Source: Flavobacteriaceae bacterium
GTDB taxonomy: Bacteria > Bacteroidota > Bacteroidia > Flavobacteriales > Flavobacteriaceae
DNA length: 15,329 bases
Assembly: GCA_002693605.1 (NCBI GenBank)
Contig: NZQO01000105.1
Coordinates: forward strand, 1 to 15,329
Reading direction: 5' to 3'
In this document: one piece after another, positions 6,999-15,327 of the stretch
Layout of the letters: each line of letters begins with the position of its first letter
Numbering within the stretch: the first letter of the stretch is position 1
Translations under genes and position numbers: made by a program
Notes under the pieces: generated by a model
What the model saw: the letters and a program-made list of their open reading frames with translations, nothing else
Told to the model about the DNA's origin: nothing
Database searches by the model: none

Positions 6999-7285
6999 AA
7001 GAACTGCTCTCACATCTGGACAAGGCATTTGAAAACCGCGTACGGCTTGGTATTATGGCCGTTCTAGTTGTAAATGACTCGGTCGATTTCAACACACTTA
7101 AGGAATTGCTGGGGGCCACCGATGGCAACCTTGCAACGCACCTGAAATCGCTCGAGAAGAAAAAATACGTGTCCTATGTCAAGAAATTTGTGAAGCGAAA
7201 GCCCCAAACAAGCTATTCCGCCACGCACAAAGGACGAACCGCGTTTACAAAACATATTGAAACCATTGAACGATTACTATCTTAA
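6995..7285 (+). CDS. HTH_34 winged-helix transcriptional regulator
   Basis: A 96-residue DNA-binding protein with the full HTH_34 (MarR/ArsR-like winged helix) pattern. It has KAFENRVRLGIMAVLVVN, then FNTLKELLGATDGNLATHLK as recognition helices, then KKYVSYVKKFVKRKPQTSY as the wing, then ATHKGRTAF and a C-terminal dimerisation helix. No metal or ligand site is visible. The start is taken as GTG at 6995, which overlaps the stop of the preceding gene as GTGA. The frame is open further upstream to 6914, but that extension lies inside the membrane gene and adds residues unlike the family. It probably represses the cluster through the palindrome at 6358-6376. Confidence 0.85.
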   Translation: MKELLSHLDKAFENRVRLGIMAVLVVNDSVDFNTLKELLGATDGNLATHLKSLEKKKYVSYVKKFVKRKPQTSYSATHKGRTAFTKHIETIERLLS

Positions 7286-7296
7286 CACCAAACTCT

Positions 7297-7578
7297 ATGA
7301 AACGTTTATCTGTACTAGGGAATACGCTCAGCGTTCTCTTCGCATTGCTCACCCTCACCTTGGGAATTATGAATATGGCCCGTGGCAACGACTTTGAATT
7401 TGGAATCTTCCTAGTCATGCTCTCACTAATATTCCTGCCGCCGGTTACCAACTTCTTAAAGCAACGCTTCGGACTTCCTTTTCCCATATGGCTAAAAATC
7501 ATCATCGCCGCATTGGTAGTATGGGTGAATCTGGCCGTGGGCGCCATTAATGAAGGATATTATCCGGAAATTCTATAA
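7297..7578 (+). CDS. Small membrane protein
   Basis: A 93-residue protein with three predicted membrane spans: about 5-27 (LGNTLSVLFALLTLTLGIM), 34-52 (FGIFLVMLSLIFLPPV) and 63-86 (IWLKIIIAALVVWVNLAVGA). A basic loop, TNFLKQRFG, separates the last two. No family is recognised and no catalytic motif is visible. It starts 11 bases after the HTH_34 gene and is followed 24 bases later by the DoxX-like gene, so it belongs to the same transcription unit. Confidence 0.7.
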   Translation: MKRLSVLGNTLSVLFALLTLTLGIMNMARGNDFEFGIFLVMLSLIFLPPVTNFLKQRFGLPFPIWLKIIIAALVVWVNLAVGAINEGYYPEIL

Positions 7579-7602
7579 TCCTCAATAAACTCTTCGGAAC
7601 AT

Positions 7603-8316
7603 ATGAACCTGCTTATTTCTTTTGAAGGATTCCATTTGAAAGCCCGTGGCAACCGGTGGATGCAATTGTTCGCCATATTTCTTCGGGTAGCACTCGCCGC
7701 GGGGTTCCTTCCTTCGGGAATGGTCAAGATCTTAGGAGAACGCTTCACCGCGTTAGCCGTTAACCACCCCATGGGCTTCTACCTCGAAGCGCTGCATTAC
7801 ACGGGCGATTATTATACCTTTATCGGTATTGTCCAGGTAACCGCCGCCCTGCTCCTTTTAATTCCGCGTACGGCTACCTTGGGCGCGCTGCTGTACTTTC
7901 CAATTATCCTGAACATTTGCGTACTCTCATTGGCCGTTCGGTTTGATGGTTCGCTATTTACCTCACCCCTTATGGTCCTTGCCAATTTGTACTTGCTTTG
8001 CTGGGATTACCATAAGTTGAAATGGGCCCTACCCTTCTACCACAAACGCGCCAATTCTGAAATTCCCACTTGGAAAGTGCAAAGCACCTCCTTTCCGCTA
8101 GCTTTCTTTACGGGAGTGTTCGCGACTGTAATACTGGTAGTACTCGCAGTGGTAACGGGTTTTTCCATTTATCCCAGGAACAGCCTTTCCCACTGCCACC
8201 AACAATGCGAGGACAATACTAATCCCGAGGCGTGTAGCACTTTTTGCGACTGTATCCATACCGCCGGGACGCCTTACACCACGTGCCTAGATGCCTATAA
8301 CAATGCTATCAACTAA
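7603..8316 (+). CDS. DoxX-like membrane protein with cysteine-rich C-terminal tail
   Basis: A 237-residue membrane protein resembling the DoxX family. TM1 lies at about 20-40 (FAIFLRVALAAGFLPSGMVK, the family's typical first helix with its small-residue and SG-K pattern). TM2 is at about 72-88 and TM3 at about 93-112, with the FPIILNI segment. TM4 is at about 120-136 and a fifth helix at about 164-188. DoxX proteins are small membrane proteins linked in some bacteria to oxidative or thiol stress. The unusual part is the tail after residue 190, which holds six cysteines at 198, 202, 211, 215, 217 and 228. With an odd number of spans and a cytoplasmic N terminus, the tail would face the periplasm and could form disulfides; that topology is inferred. 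The tail overlaps the start of the next gene. Confidence 0.78.
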   Translation: MNLLISFEGFHLKARGNRWMQLFAIFLRVALAAGFLPSGMVKILGERFTALAVNHPMGFYLEALHYTGDYYTFIGIVQVTAALLLLIPRTATLGALLYFPIILNICVLSLAVRFDGSLFTSPLMVLANLYLLCWDYHKLKWALPFYHKRANSEIPTWKVQSTSFPLAFFTGVFATVILVVLAVVTGFSIYPRNSLSHCHQQCEDNTNPEACSTFCDCIHTAGTPYTTCLDAYNNAIN

Positions 8317-8761
8317 CGGGGAAAATTCTTTGGGAAACCGTAGCATTCGATATCTATATTTTTTCTTCTTGTTTCTGATTGGGGAAATTTTCATCACTAC
8401 CGTTTGGAAAGAGACGTGGTTGCGGCCCGTTTTCGGGGATTTTCTCGTGGTAATAATGTTGTACTGCTTAGGCCGATTTCTATTTCTTGCTTCCCAAATC
8501 TTAATTGGCTCAGGGGTTTTGGGGTTGGCTTATTTACTGGAGACCCTTCAGTATTTCAAAGTTTCGACCAGGTTTACCATCGACAATCCGATCATTCTCT
8601 TGGCAGTGGGCACCTTGTTCGATTGGTGGGACATACTCGCCTATACCTTCGGAATTGCCGTGGCAGTTCTTTTCCACACCATTTTTGTGAGGAAAAAACT
8701 TTTTTCGTACTTCAGTACTTTTTGTAAATCAAGAATTTTAAATCGGTATTCCTTATGGTAA
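8303..8761 (+). CDS. DUF2809 family membrane protein
   Basis: A 152-residue membrane protein with four hydrophobic segments. It matches the DUF2809 pattern: an early IGEIFITTVWKETWLRPVFG in which the first helix ends in a conserved Arg-Pro, then GDFLVVIMLYCLGRF, a central ILIGSGVLGLAYLLETLQYF helix with a Glu, and the closing FDWWDILAYTFGIAVAVLF. Function is unknown. The start is taken at the ATG at 8303; an in-frame ATG at 8291 is also possible. Either way it overlaps the end of the DoxX-like gene (stop at 8314-8316), so the genes are likely translationally coupled. The protein ends with a basic tail. It is the last gene of the cluster. Confidence 0.72.
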   Translation: MLSTNGENSLGNRSIRYLYFFFLFLIGEIFITTVWKETWLRPVFGDFLVVIMLYCLGRFLFLASQILIGSGVLGLAYLLETLQYFKVSTRFTIDNPIILLAVGTLFDWWDILAYTFGIAVAVLFHTIFVRKKLFSYFSTFCKSRILNRYSLW

Positions 8762-8785
8762 CAACTAACTTATTTGTTTAGTAAC

Positions 8786-8799
8786 TTACCAACAGGTAA
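8786..8799. promoter_or_regulatory. Short palindrome upstream of SRAP gene
   Basis: TTACC, four bases (AACA), then GGTAA form a perfect inverted repeat 27 bases before the SRAP start. A TATCTTG resembling the -7 promoter element lies just after it, at 8803-8809. This placement would suit an operator, but the dyad is short and could be chance. Confidence 0.25.
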
Positions 8800-8825
8800 A
8801 ATTATCTTGAAGCTATTTTTAGGCC

Positions 8826-9590
8826 ATGTGCTACGATATCAAAGCATCTTTAGAGTCTCAGTTGAAACGTGCGAAACGCCGCGGCAACGCGCAGGCGGTA
8901 CTCGAAATCGAGGAAAAGTTGGCGCCACTGACTGATCTGCCGCTGCACCACGCAACCGCCTTCTCACATCCTACCCTGTTTATCTACACCACGCGCTCAC
9001 CAAACCTTCCCGAATTGGCCACCTGGGGGCTCATTCCCCATTGGGTGAAGGGCAATGTGCAAAAGAATAAAATCTGGAATACCACGGTGAATGCTAGGGG
9101 CGAGAGCATCTTTGAAAAACCATCTTTCCGGAAGGCAGCAAGGGAAAATCGCTGTCTCGTAGTGGTAGAAGGATTTTATGAGCATCACCACCACAAGGGA
9201 AAGACCTATCCTTTTTTCGTTCATTCAAAAGATGGAATGCCCCTAACTTTGGCCGGGCTGTGGAACGAATGGGTCGATGAGGAAACCGGGGAGATTATAA
9301 ACACGTTTTCGATAATTACCACGGAAGGAAATGAGCTCATGGCCAAAATCCATAACAACCCCAAGTTGAGAGGGCCAAGAATGCCGCTAATTTTACCTTC
9401 GGAAATGGAAGAGGGTTGGCTGCGACCGGTTTCCGTCGAGCTGGACATACAGAAGCTTCAGGAACTGATTGTATCTTATCCCGCTACCGAGCTCGCCTAC
9501 CACACGGTAACGCGCCTTCGTGGCAAGGACTATCCAGGAAATGTCGAAACCGTTTGCAACCCGGTTGCATATAAGGAACTGACATTTTGA
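8826..9590 (+). CDS. SRAP domain protein (SOS response-associated, YedK/HMCES-like)
   Basis: A 254-residue SRAP protein. Family members form a thiazolidine crosslink between the N-terminal cysteine and an abasic site in single-stranded DNA, shielding it. The start MCYDIKA places Cys2 at the N terminus after removal of Met, as required. Other active-site positions are visible: Asn89 and Arg91 in VNARGES, Glu119 in VEGFYEH, and His176 in AKIHNNPKLRGPRMP. Compared with the E. coli form, in which His lies directly before the RMP strand, there are a few extra residues between His176 and RMP. I believe this variant is common in Bacteroidota. The loop after Glu119 is histidine-rich (EHHHHKGK). The gene appears to be monocistronic, and no LexA site could be recognised. 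Confidence 0.93.
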   Translation: MCYDIKASLESQLKRAKRRGNAQAVLEIEEKLAPLTDLPLHHATAFSHPTLFIYTTRSPNLPELATWGLIPHWVKGNVQKNKIWNTTVNARGESIFEKPSFRKAARENRCLVVVEGFYEHHHHKGKTYPFFVHSKDGMPLTLAGLWNEWVDEETGEIINTFSIITTEGNELMAKIHNNPKLRGPRMPLILPSEMEEGWLRPVSVELDIQKLQELIVSYPATELAYHTVTRLRGKDYPGNVETVCNPVAYKELTF

Positions 9591-9851
9591 AGAACAAGCC
9601 GCCGTAGCGCATGCACTTTAGATTCCTGCCATTTGATTTTGCCCTCTTAAGACACCAATTTCTATGCCTTATTTGGAATTCCGATAAATTTTCCGTATAC
9701 TTAGAATGTATCAGGAACGCTAGCAGTAGCGTGCCAACCGAGCACATAAGCCACGGTGGTTTAGCATACGGACATCCCGTCAAAACAAATGAGATTTCCC
9801 TTCCTGCAAAGTAGTCCCGATACGTATTTATTAACCAAAACTTATAGTATT
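9591..9851. other. Intergenic region with a small hairpin
   Basis: Some 260 bases are without a convincing gene. ACGCTA, GCAG, TAGCGT at 9717-9732 form a perfect 6-base stem with a four-base loop and no T-run after it, so it is not an obvious terminator. Short frames present here have no family character. The last 25 bases are AT-rich and probably contain the leader of the next gene. Confidence 0.35.
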
Positions 9852-10109
9852 ATGGACACCATTATGGTACACTTTAAAGGCGATGAAAAATTTATCCAAG
9901 AGAAGCGAGCGCGACTGAAAAACTATTCCGATAAGGAACTGCTAGACTACTACCACTCCGTTACCAAAAACGGTTTGTTTGGCGTGCGCGCGCAGTCGTT
10001 GACCGTACTCGCCATACACCAAGAGTGCAAGGAACGCTTTGGCGTTACTCCCGTAGAATACAAAAATGGGCTGCTCAAGGACCGTGCAATTCAAGATAAA
10101 GAGGAATAG
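9852..10109 (+). CDS. Small protein of unknown function
   Basis: An 85-residue soluble, charged protein starting MDTIMVHFKGDEKF. It is mostly helical, with LKNYSDKELLDYYHSVTKNG in the first half and VRAQSLTVLAIHQECKERFG in the second, and it ends in a Lys/Glu-rich tail. One cysteine is present. I do not recognise a family; the even, charged composition and clean codon use suggest a real cytoplasmic protein conserved in related bacteria. The frame is open to 9789, but the ATG at 9852 follows an AT-rich leader and gives a better N terminus; ATG at 9864 is also possible. A strong terminator follows ten bases after the stop, supporting a genuine transcription unit. Confidence 0.65.
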   Translation: MDTIMVHFKGDEKFIQEKRARLKNYSDKELLDYYHSVTKNGLFGVRAQSLTVLAIHQECKERFGVTPVEYKNGLLKDRAIQDKEE

Positions 10110-10119
10110 AACTTAATTT

Positions 10120-10166
10120 AACACCCAGTAGGAAGAATTATTAATTACTTCCTGCTGGGTGTTTTT
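10120..10166 (+). terminator. Strong intrinsic terminator
   Basis: A 16-pair stem (AACACCCAGTAGGAAG with CTTCCTGCTGGGTGTT, one G-T wobble) encloses an AT-only 12-base loop, and five T (10162-10166) follow. It ends the 85-residue gene. The minus strand lacks a good T-run after the stem, so its use for the convergent hisS gene is possible but weaker. Confidence 0.9.
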
Positions 10167-10208
10167 ATGTTTGAAGCGGAGAAAAACTATTTTGTACAGG
10201 GGCATTAA

Positions 10209-11594
10209 CTAGCCCAATTTTGCACGAAGTTCTTCGAAGGAAACGGTATCCTGCTCGCCGCTCTTCATATGTTTCAGGGTAAACGTACCAGCTTCCATCT
10301 CATTGCCGCCGGCAAGAACCACGAACGGGATGTTGCGCTTGTCTGCATACCCCATCTGCTTACCCATTTTAGCAGCATCTGGATATAGCTCGGCGGTTAT
10401 TCCCTCGCGACGTAATTGGGTAATGGCTCGCATTGCGTACGCCGCCTCGGCCGTACCAAAATTAATGAAAAGTACCTTCGTGGTAGGCGAGACCGTCTCC
10501 GGAAACAAGTTAAGTTCCTCGAGTACTAGATAGATACGGTCCAACCCAAACGAGATGCCCACCCCGCTCATATTCTTCAATCCGAAAATTCCAGTAAGGT
10601 CGTCGTAACGGCCGCCGCCGCCAATGCTGCCCATTTTTACCTGCGCCGGTGCCGCCACTTCAAAAATAGCCCCAGTATAATAGTTGAGCCCGCGAGCTAG
10701 GGTCACGTCAATTTCCAAGCCCACCGTTTGAAGTCCTAGCTCGGTAACGGTGCTGACGATGAATTCCAATTCCGAAATTCCTTGCTGTCCAATTTCCGAG
10801 GAGGAAAGCAGTTGCTTGAGCATTTCCAATTTTTCAGAAGCGTCGCCTTGCACGCTGAAGAGCGGTTGCAGTCGTTCTATCGCCGCCTCGGAAATTCCCT
10901 TCGAGCGCATTTCAGTACTTACACCCTCCTCGCCTATTTTATCTAACTTGTCGAGCGCCACAGTAAAATCGATCAATTTGTCCTCGGCGCCAATTACCTC
11001 GGCGATTCCGCTTAGGATCTTTCGGTTGTTAATCTTAACGGTTACGCCCCCAAGGCCCAGTTTATGGAATACGGCGTCGTAAAGCTGCACAAATTCAACC
11101 TCCTGCCAAAGCGAGGTGCTGCCCACGACGTCGGCATCACACTGGAAAAATTCACGAAACCGTCCCTTCTGGGGCCTATCGGCCCGCCATACGGGCTGAA
11201 TTTGATAGCGTTTAAATGGGAAGTCGATTTCATTCTGGTGCTGCACCACATAGCGCGCAAAGGGCACGGTAAGGTCGTAGCGCAGGGCTTTTTCAGATAT
11301 TTCCGAAGTGAGCAAGTTACTATCTTGCTCCTTGTAGGTTTCGTCGGAAACCTTATTTAGGTAATCCCCGCTGTTCAATATTTTGAAGATAAGCCGGTCG
11401 CCCTCATCGCCGTACTTGCCCATTAATGTTTCGCTGTTTTCGAACGAAGGCGTTTCAATAGGCTGAAAGCCGAAGGTGCGAAAACACGATTGGATTGTTT
11501 GTGTGATATAGTTGCGACGTACCACCTCGGCAGGTGAGAAATCGCGGGTTCCTTTTGGTATGGAAGGTTTTTTCAAAATAGTATCTTTATACAT
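10209..11594 (-). CDS. hisS: Histidyl-tRNA synthetase
   Basis: A 461-residue class II aminoacyl-tRNA synthetase that charges tRNA-His with histidine in the cytoplasm. It opens with [14 protein letters not shown], the usual HisS N terminus, followed by motif 1 helices. Motif 2 is [14 protein letters not shown]. The histidine-binding loop is [14 protein letters not shown], followed by [11 protein letters not shown], and motif 3 is [11 protein letters not shown]. The C-terminal anticodon-binding domain runs from about TKVLFINFG to the end. It is somewhat longer than the E. coli enzyme because of an insert before [10 protein letters not shown], usual in Bacteroidota. I placed the start at the ATG at 11594 ([10 protein letters not shown]). 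The frame is open to 11669, but the extra 25 residues are unlike the family. It is divergent from the ABC permease gene. Confidence 0.96.
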   Translation of the reverse strand: MYKDTILKKPSIPKGTRDFSPAEVVRRNYITQTIQSCFRTFGFQPIETPSFENSETLMGKYGDEGDRLIFKILNSGDYLNKVSDETYKEQDSNLLTSEISEKALRYDLTVPFARYVVQHQNEIDFPFKRYQIQPVWRADRPQKGRFREFFQCDADVVGSTSLWQEVEFVQLYDAVFHKLGLGGVTVKINNRKILSGIAEVIGAEDKLIDFTVALDKLDKIGEEGVSTEMRSKGISEAAIERLQPLFSVQGDASEKLEMLKQLLSSSEIGQQGISELEFIVSTVTELGLQTVGLEIDVTLARGLNYYTGAIFEVAAPAQVKMGSIGGGGRYDDLTGIFGLKNMSGVGISFGLDRIYLVLEELNLFPETVSPTTKVLFINFGTAEAAYAMRAITQLRREGITAELYPDAAKMGKQMGYADKRNIPFVVLAGGNEMEAGTFTLKHMKSGEQDTVSFEELRAKLG

Positions 11595-11739
11595 TTCACG
11601 GTTGCCCAGTTGTGGGCGCAATTTGGTTTGTATGCCATTTGGGAATACAACTGTGGGTGCAAATATCATAATTTCTGCATTAACTTGTAACTTTATGGGG
11701 CATTAACAGTCTTATGGTAAACCCCCTTGGCGTAACACT

Positions 11740-12981
11740 ATGTTTTCACTTTTCCGAGAGAATGTGCGCATCGCGCTCGATAGCATTAAAAGTCAGCTGC
11801 TTAGAACTATATTAACCATTGTAATTATTGGCATCGGGATTTGGGCGCTGGTGGGTATTTTAAGCGCCGTGCAGGCTTTGGAAAACACGATCTCTACAAA
11901 TTTCGCATCGATGGGGGCAAATACTTTCAGTTTGCAGCGCTACGAATTTGAAGTGGAATCTAACCGCAGTGGTGAACGGAAAAAAATCAACCCCATTATT
12001 AGCTATAACGACGTTCGCGAATTTGTGGATAAGTACAATGTGCCGTCAGCTAAGACGTCAGTCTCCTTTTTGGGAACGCGCAGCGCCGAGGTAAAATACG
12101 AAAGCGAAAAGACCGATCCTGAGGTGCAGGTATACGGCGTTAACGAGCACTACGTCAATAATACGGGGAGCGATGTAGAGCGGGGCCGCGATTTTAACCG
12201 TTTCGATATTCAAAATAATAATAAGGTGTGCATTATTGGGCCCGATTTGGTTAAGAGTATTTTTGACGGGGCCGATGCCCTAAATAAAACCATCAGTATT
12301 CGCGGGGTCAAGTTTAAGGTAATCGGTATCCTCGAGAGTAAGGGCTCTACCTTTGGCAATAACCAAGATTTGAAGGTGTTACTGCCCATACAGGTGGCGC
12401 GGGGCATTTACGTGATGCCTAATATTAATTACAACATAAGCATAATGGTGGCCGACAAGGAAATTATGCAGGCTGCACAGGATGAGGCCGTGGTGCTCTT
12501 CAGAAATGTAAGGGGGTTGAGCCCCAAGGAGGAAAATAACTTCGGAATTGAACGAAGCGAAGATTTGATTAATCGCATTGCGAGCATCACCGGCGTATTG
12601 GAAATTGCCGCGTGGATTATCAGTATTATCACCATTTTAGGATCGTCTATAGCGCTTATGAACATTATGTTAGTTTCAGTTACCGAACGAACCCGGGAAA
12701 TTGGGGTACGAAAGGCATTGGGTGCCAAGCGTTCTACCATAAGTGCCCAATTCTTTATGGAAACTATCGTGATTGGCCAATTTGGAAGCGTGCTGGGTAT
12801 TATCCTGGGGGTGCTTACAGGTATTGGCTTTGCGGCGGCATTCGACTTCGATTTTAGTTTGCCATGGGCCGCCATGATATGGGCTACGGTAATCACCTTT
12901 GTCATCGCTGTAATTGCCGGTTCCTATCCGGCATCGAAGGCTGCCAAGCTGGACCCTATCGAGAGCTTGCGGTACGAGTAG
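11740..12981 (+). CDS. MacB/FtsX-type ABC transporter permease
   Basis: A 413-residue inner-membrane permease of the MacB type. TM1 is at about 22-45 (TILTIVIIGIGIWALVGILS). A large periplasmic MacB-like core domain covers about 50-270. Three C-terminal helices lie at about 285-310, 337-362 and 375-398. The coupling motif between TM2 and TM3, TREIGVRKALGAKRSTI, is typical and contacts the ATPase. The protein ends with YPASKAAKLDPIESLRYE, the family's standard C terminus. Such permeases do not form a substrate channel in the membrane but transmit ATPase movement to the periplasm, for efflux or lipoprotein handling. The matching ATPase is not adjacent, so it must be encoded elsewhere. The gene is convergent with cysN, with only 14 bases between stops and no terminator hairpin there. 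Confidence 0.92.
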   Translation: MFSLFRENVRIALDSIKSQLLRTILTIVIIGIGIWALVGILSAVQALENTISTNFASMGANTFSLQRYEFEVESNRSGERKKINPIISYNDVREFVDKYNVPSAKTSVSFLGTRSAEVKYESEKTDPEVQVYGVNEHYVNNTGSDVERGRDFNRFDIQNNNKVCIIGPDLVKSIFDGADALNKTISIRGVKFKVIGILESKGSTFGNNQDLKVLLPIQVARGIYVMPNINYNISIMVADKEIMQAAQDEAVVLFRNVRGLSPKEENNFGIERSEDLINRIASITGVLEIAAWIISIITILGSSIALMNIMLVSVTERTREIGVRKALGAKRSTISAQFFMETIVIGQFGSVLGIILGVLTGIGFAAAFDFDFSLPWAAMIWATVITFVIAVIAGSYPASKAAKLDPIESLRYE

Positions 12982-12995
12982 GTAGCAGGCGCTTA

Positions 12996-14249
12996 TCACA
13001 AAATCATCCCGGCGGCGACAGTTTCGTGCGTTGCATCGTCAATAAGAACAAAACTTCCCGTTATGCGGTTATCGCGATATTCGTCTATCATTAAAGGCCG
13101 GGTGGTTCGCACGGTAATTCGTGCGATATCGTTCATGGTAAGGGTTTTATCGGCCTCGTCCCTATCGTAGGAATTGATGTCAATCTTATACAGAATATCC
13201 TTGACCATAGCTTTTTGCTCATTGGTAGTATGAAAAATAGTATACTTGGTACGCGGCCTGGCCGGCTGACTGTGCAACCAGCAGATCATGGCATCGAACT
13301 CTTGGGTGGGCTCGGGCCGGTTGTTGGTCTTCACGATCATATCGCCACGACTAATGTCCAAGTCGTCTTCCAGCGTAATACAAACCGACATAGGCGCAAA
13401 GGCCTCGGTTACCTCTCCCTCAAGGGTATCAATTGTCTTTATGGTAGAGGTGAAGCCCGAAGGCAGTACCGCGATGCCATCGCCAGGCCTAAAGATCCCG
13501 CTGGCTATCCGTCCGGCGTATCCCCGGTAATCGATAAATCCGTCACGCTGCGGACGAATAACTGTCTGGACTGGAAAACGCGCATCGATTTTGTTGAGAT
13601 CGCTGCTAATGTGCAGATGCTCCAGGGTATGCAACAGCGGCGCCCCTTGATACCAACCCATTTGTTCGCTTCGATTTACCACGTTGTCGCCCTTTAGGGC
13701 ACTGATAGGTAAAAACCGAATGTCCTTTACAATAAGCTTGGACGCGAACTCTTCAAACTGGGCGATGATTTCCTCATAGACCGTTTCAGAATAATCCACT
13801 AAGTCCATTTTGTTTACGCATACAATTACGTGCGGTATCTGCAATAAAGATGCTATAAACGCGTGCCTCTTGGTCTGCTCGATAACGCCGTTCCTGGCAT
13901 CGATTAATATAAGCGCCGCATTGGCAGTAGAGGCGCCCGTCACCATATTACGGGTGTATTGGATGTGGCCCGGGGTGTCGGCAATGATGAACTTACGCTT
14001 AGGCGTGGTAAAATAGCGATACGCCACATCTATGGTTATTCCCTGCTCTCGCTCGTCGCGCAAGCCATCGGTAAAGAGCGCTAAATCGACCCCATCGTGG
14101 CCTTTTCTCCTGCTCGTATTTTCTACGGCCTGAAGCTGGTCCTCAAAAATAGCCTTGCTGTCATATAGCAAGCGGCCTATTAAAGTGCTTTTGCCGTCGT
14201 CAACGCTTCCGGCGGTGGTAAATCTTAGTAGTTGGTTGGTGTCTATCAT
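12996..14249 (-). CDS. cysN: Sulfate adenylyltransferase, GTPase subunit
   Basis: A 417-residue GTPase subunit of ATP sulfurylase. With CysD it makes adenosine 5'-phosphosulfate from ATP and sulfate, driven by GTP hydrolysis, the first step of sulfate assimilation. The P-loop GSVDDGKST lies at 14-22, the switch region GITIDVAYR at 70-78, DTPGH at 91-95, NKMD at 146-149 and SALKGD at 183-188. The translation-factor-like beta barrels follow from about 220. The length shows that no CysC kinase domain is fused at the C terminus. It follows cysD by 51 bases on the same strand, so the two are an operon, cysD first. No regulatory site could be identified. Confidence 0.97.
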   Translation of the reverse strand: MIDTNQLLRFTTAGSVDDGKSTLIGRLLYDSKAIFEDQLQAVENTSRRKGHDGVDLALFTDGLRDEREQGITIDVAYRYFTTPKRKFIIADTPGHIQYTRNMVTGASTANAALILIDARNGVIEQTKRHAFIASLLQIPHVIVCVNKMDLVDYSETVYEEIIAQFEEFASKLIVKDIRFLPISALKGDNVVNRSEQMGWYQGAPLLHTLEHLHISSDLNKIDARFPVQTVIRPQRDGFIDYRGYAGRIASGIFRPGDGIAVLPSGFTSTIKTIDTLEGEVTEAFAPMSVCITLEDDLDISRGDMIVKTNNRPEPTQEFDAMICWLHSQPARPRTKYTIFHTTNEQKAMVKDILYKIDINSYDRDEADKTLTMNDIARITVRTTRPLMIDEYRDNRITGSFVLIDDATHETVAAGMIL

Positions 14250-14300
14250 GCAATGTCGTTTAAACTAAGTGGATAAAAGTAGAGTTTCGTGCGTTGCCAA

Positions 14301-15206
14301 TTAAAAATAACCTTGGCGCTTTCGGTCTTCCATACTTGTCTCGCTGCGTTTATCATCGCTACGGTTGCCTCGTTCGGTTTGCTTCATCGCGGCCACCTCA
14401 GCGACAATCTTCTCTAAGGTATCAGCCTCGCTCTCAATGCCACCCGTAATAGTGATATCTCCCAATGTTCTAAATCGAATCTGTTTGCTGAAAACGGTCT
14501 CACCATCCTCTAACTTCAAGTGTTGGGAAACCGGAATCCACGAATCCTGCCGGCGCACCACTTTCCGTTGATGGGCGAAATACAGCGACGGAATTGCTAT
14601 CTTTTCGCGAAGGATGTAGTTCCACACATCCATTTCGGTCCAGTTGCTAATGGGGAATGCCCTAAAATGTTCGCCCTCAAAATGTTTTCCGTTCAGCAAA
14701 TTCCAAAGTTCGGGTCGCTGATTCTTGGGGTCCCATTGTCCAAAGTCATCGCGATGTGAGAAAAATCGTTCCTTGGCGCGGGCCTTTTCCTCGTCGCGAC
14801 GCCCACCCCCTATAGCGCAGTCAATTTTGTGGGTTTCGATGGCATCGAGCAAGGTGGTTATCTGCAACGCATTGCGCGTGGCGTTCTTGCCACGCTCCTC
14901 AGCAACCCTGCCGTGATCGATCGATTCCTGTACGGAACCCACCAGCAATTGTACGCTCAATTCGTCTACCAATCGATCCCGAAACGCGATCGTCTCCGGA
15001 AAATTATGGCCGGTGTCCACGTGCAACAGCGGAAACGGTATTTGAGCGGGATAAAAGGCCTTCTTCGCCAAGTGGGTTACCAAGATGGAATCTTTTCCGC
15101 CCGAAAACAAAATGACCGGGTTCTCAAATTGGGCCCATACTTCACGGAGAATGTATATGGCTTCCGATTCAAGTTCGTCAAGGTAATTAAGGTAGTATTT
15201 GCTCAT
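14301..15206 (-). CDS. cysD: Sulfate adenylyltransferase, small subunit
   Basis: A 301-residue ATP-pyrophosphatase-fold subunit that carries out the adenylyl transfer to sulfate with CysN. The PP-loop is FSGGKDS at about 34-40. The conserved HVDTGHNFPET follows at 62-72, and GGRRDEEKARAKER, FPISNWTEMDVWNYI and RFRTLGD appear later. The C terminus, ETSMEDRKRQGYF, is the expected ending of the family, so the protein is complete. It is followed by cysN, and a partial reading frame ends 37 bases upstream, which fits a longer sulfate-assimilation operon. The start ATG gives the normal N terminus, MSKYYLNYLDELE. Confidence 0.97.
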   Translation of the reverse strand: MSKYYLNYLDELESEAIYILREVWAQFENPVILFSGGKDSILVTHLAKKAFYPAQIPFPLLHVDTGHNFPETIAFRDRLVDELSVQLLVGSVQESIDHGRVAEERGKNATRNALQITTLLDAIETHKIDCAIGGGRRDEEKARAKERFFSHRDDFGQWDPKNQRPELWNLLNGKHFEGEHFRAFPISNWTEMDVWNYILREKIAIPSLYFAHQRKVVRRQDSWIPVSQHLKLEDGETVFSKQIRFRTLGDITITGGIESEADTLEKIVAEVAAMKQTERGNRSDDKRSETSMEDRKRQGYF

Positions 15207-15243
15207 GGGTTGGGTAGTGCTTTTATTCTTCGGAATATTTTTC

Positions 15244-15327
15244 TCATTCCTTATTCAATTGGGGCTTCCACACCTTACTTTTAATTTCTGAAATTATATA
15301 GGCAACGGCCGCCGGTACGTCCATCTC
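15244..15327 (-). CDS. C-terminal fragment of an upstream gene, possibly cysC
   Basis: On the minus strand a frame is open from the window edge to a TGA at 15244-15246, giving 27 residues: EMDVPAAVAYIISEIKSKV then WKPQLNKE. Only the last part of the gene lies in the window. Its place directly before cysD, with a 37-base gap, suggests a gene of the same operon, and a helical ending like this would suit adenylylsulfate kinase (CysC). The fragment is too short to name with confidence; other sulfate-assimilation genes fit as well. Confidence 0.45.
   Translation of the reverse strand, partial: EMDVPAAVAYIISEIKSKVWKPQLNKE

Noticed and set aside
11595..11669. 25-residue N-terminal extension of HisS
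   Set aside because: The residues do not resemble HisS N termini and the region should contain the hisS promoter; the ATG at 11594 gives the normal start.
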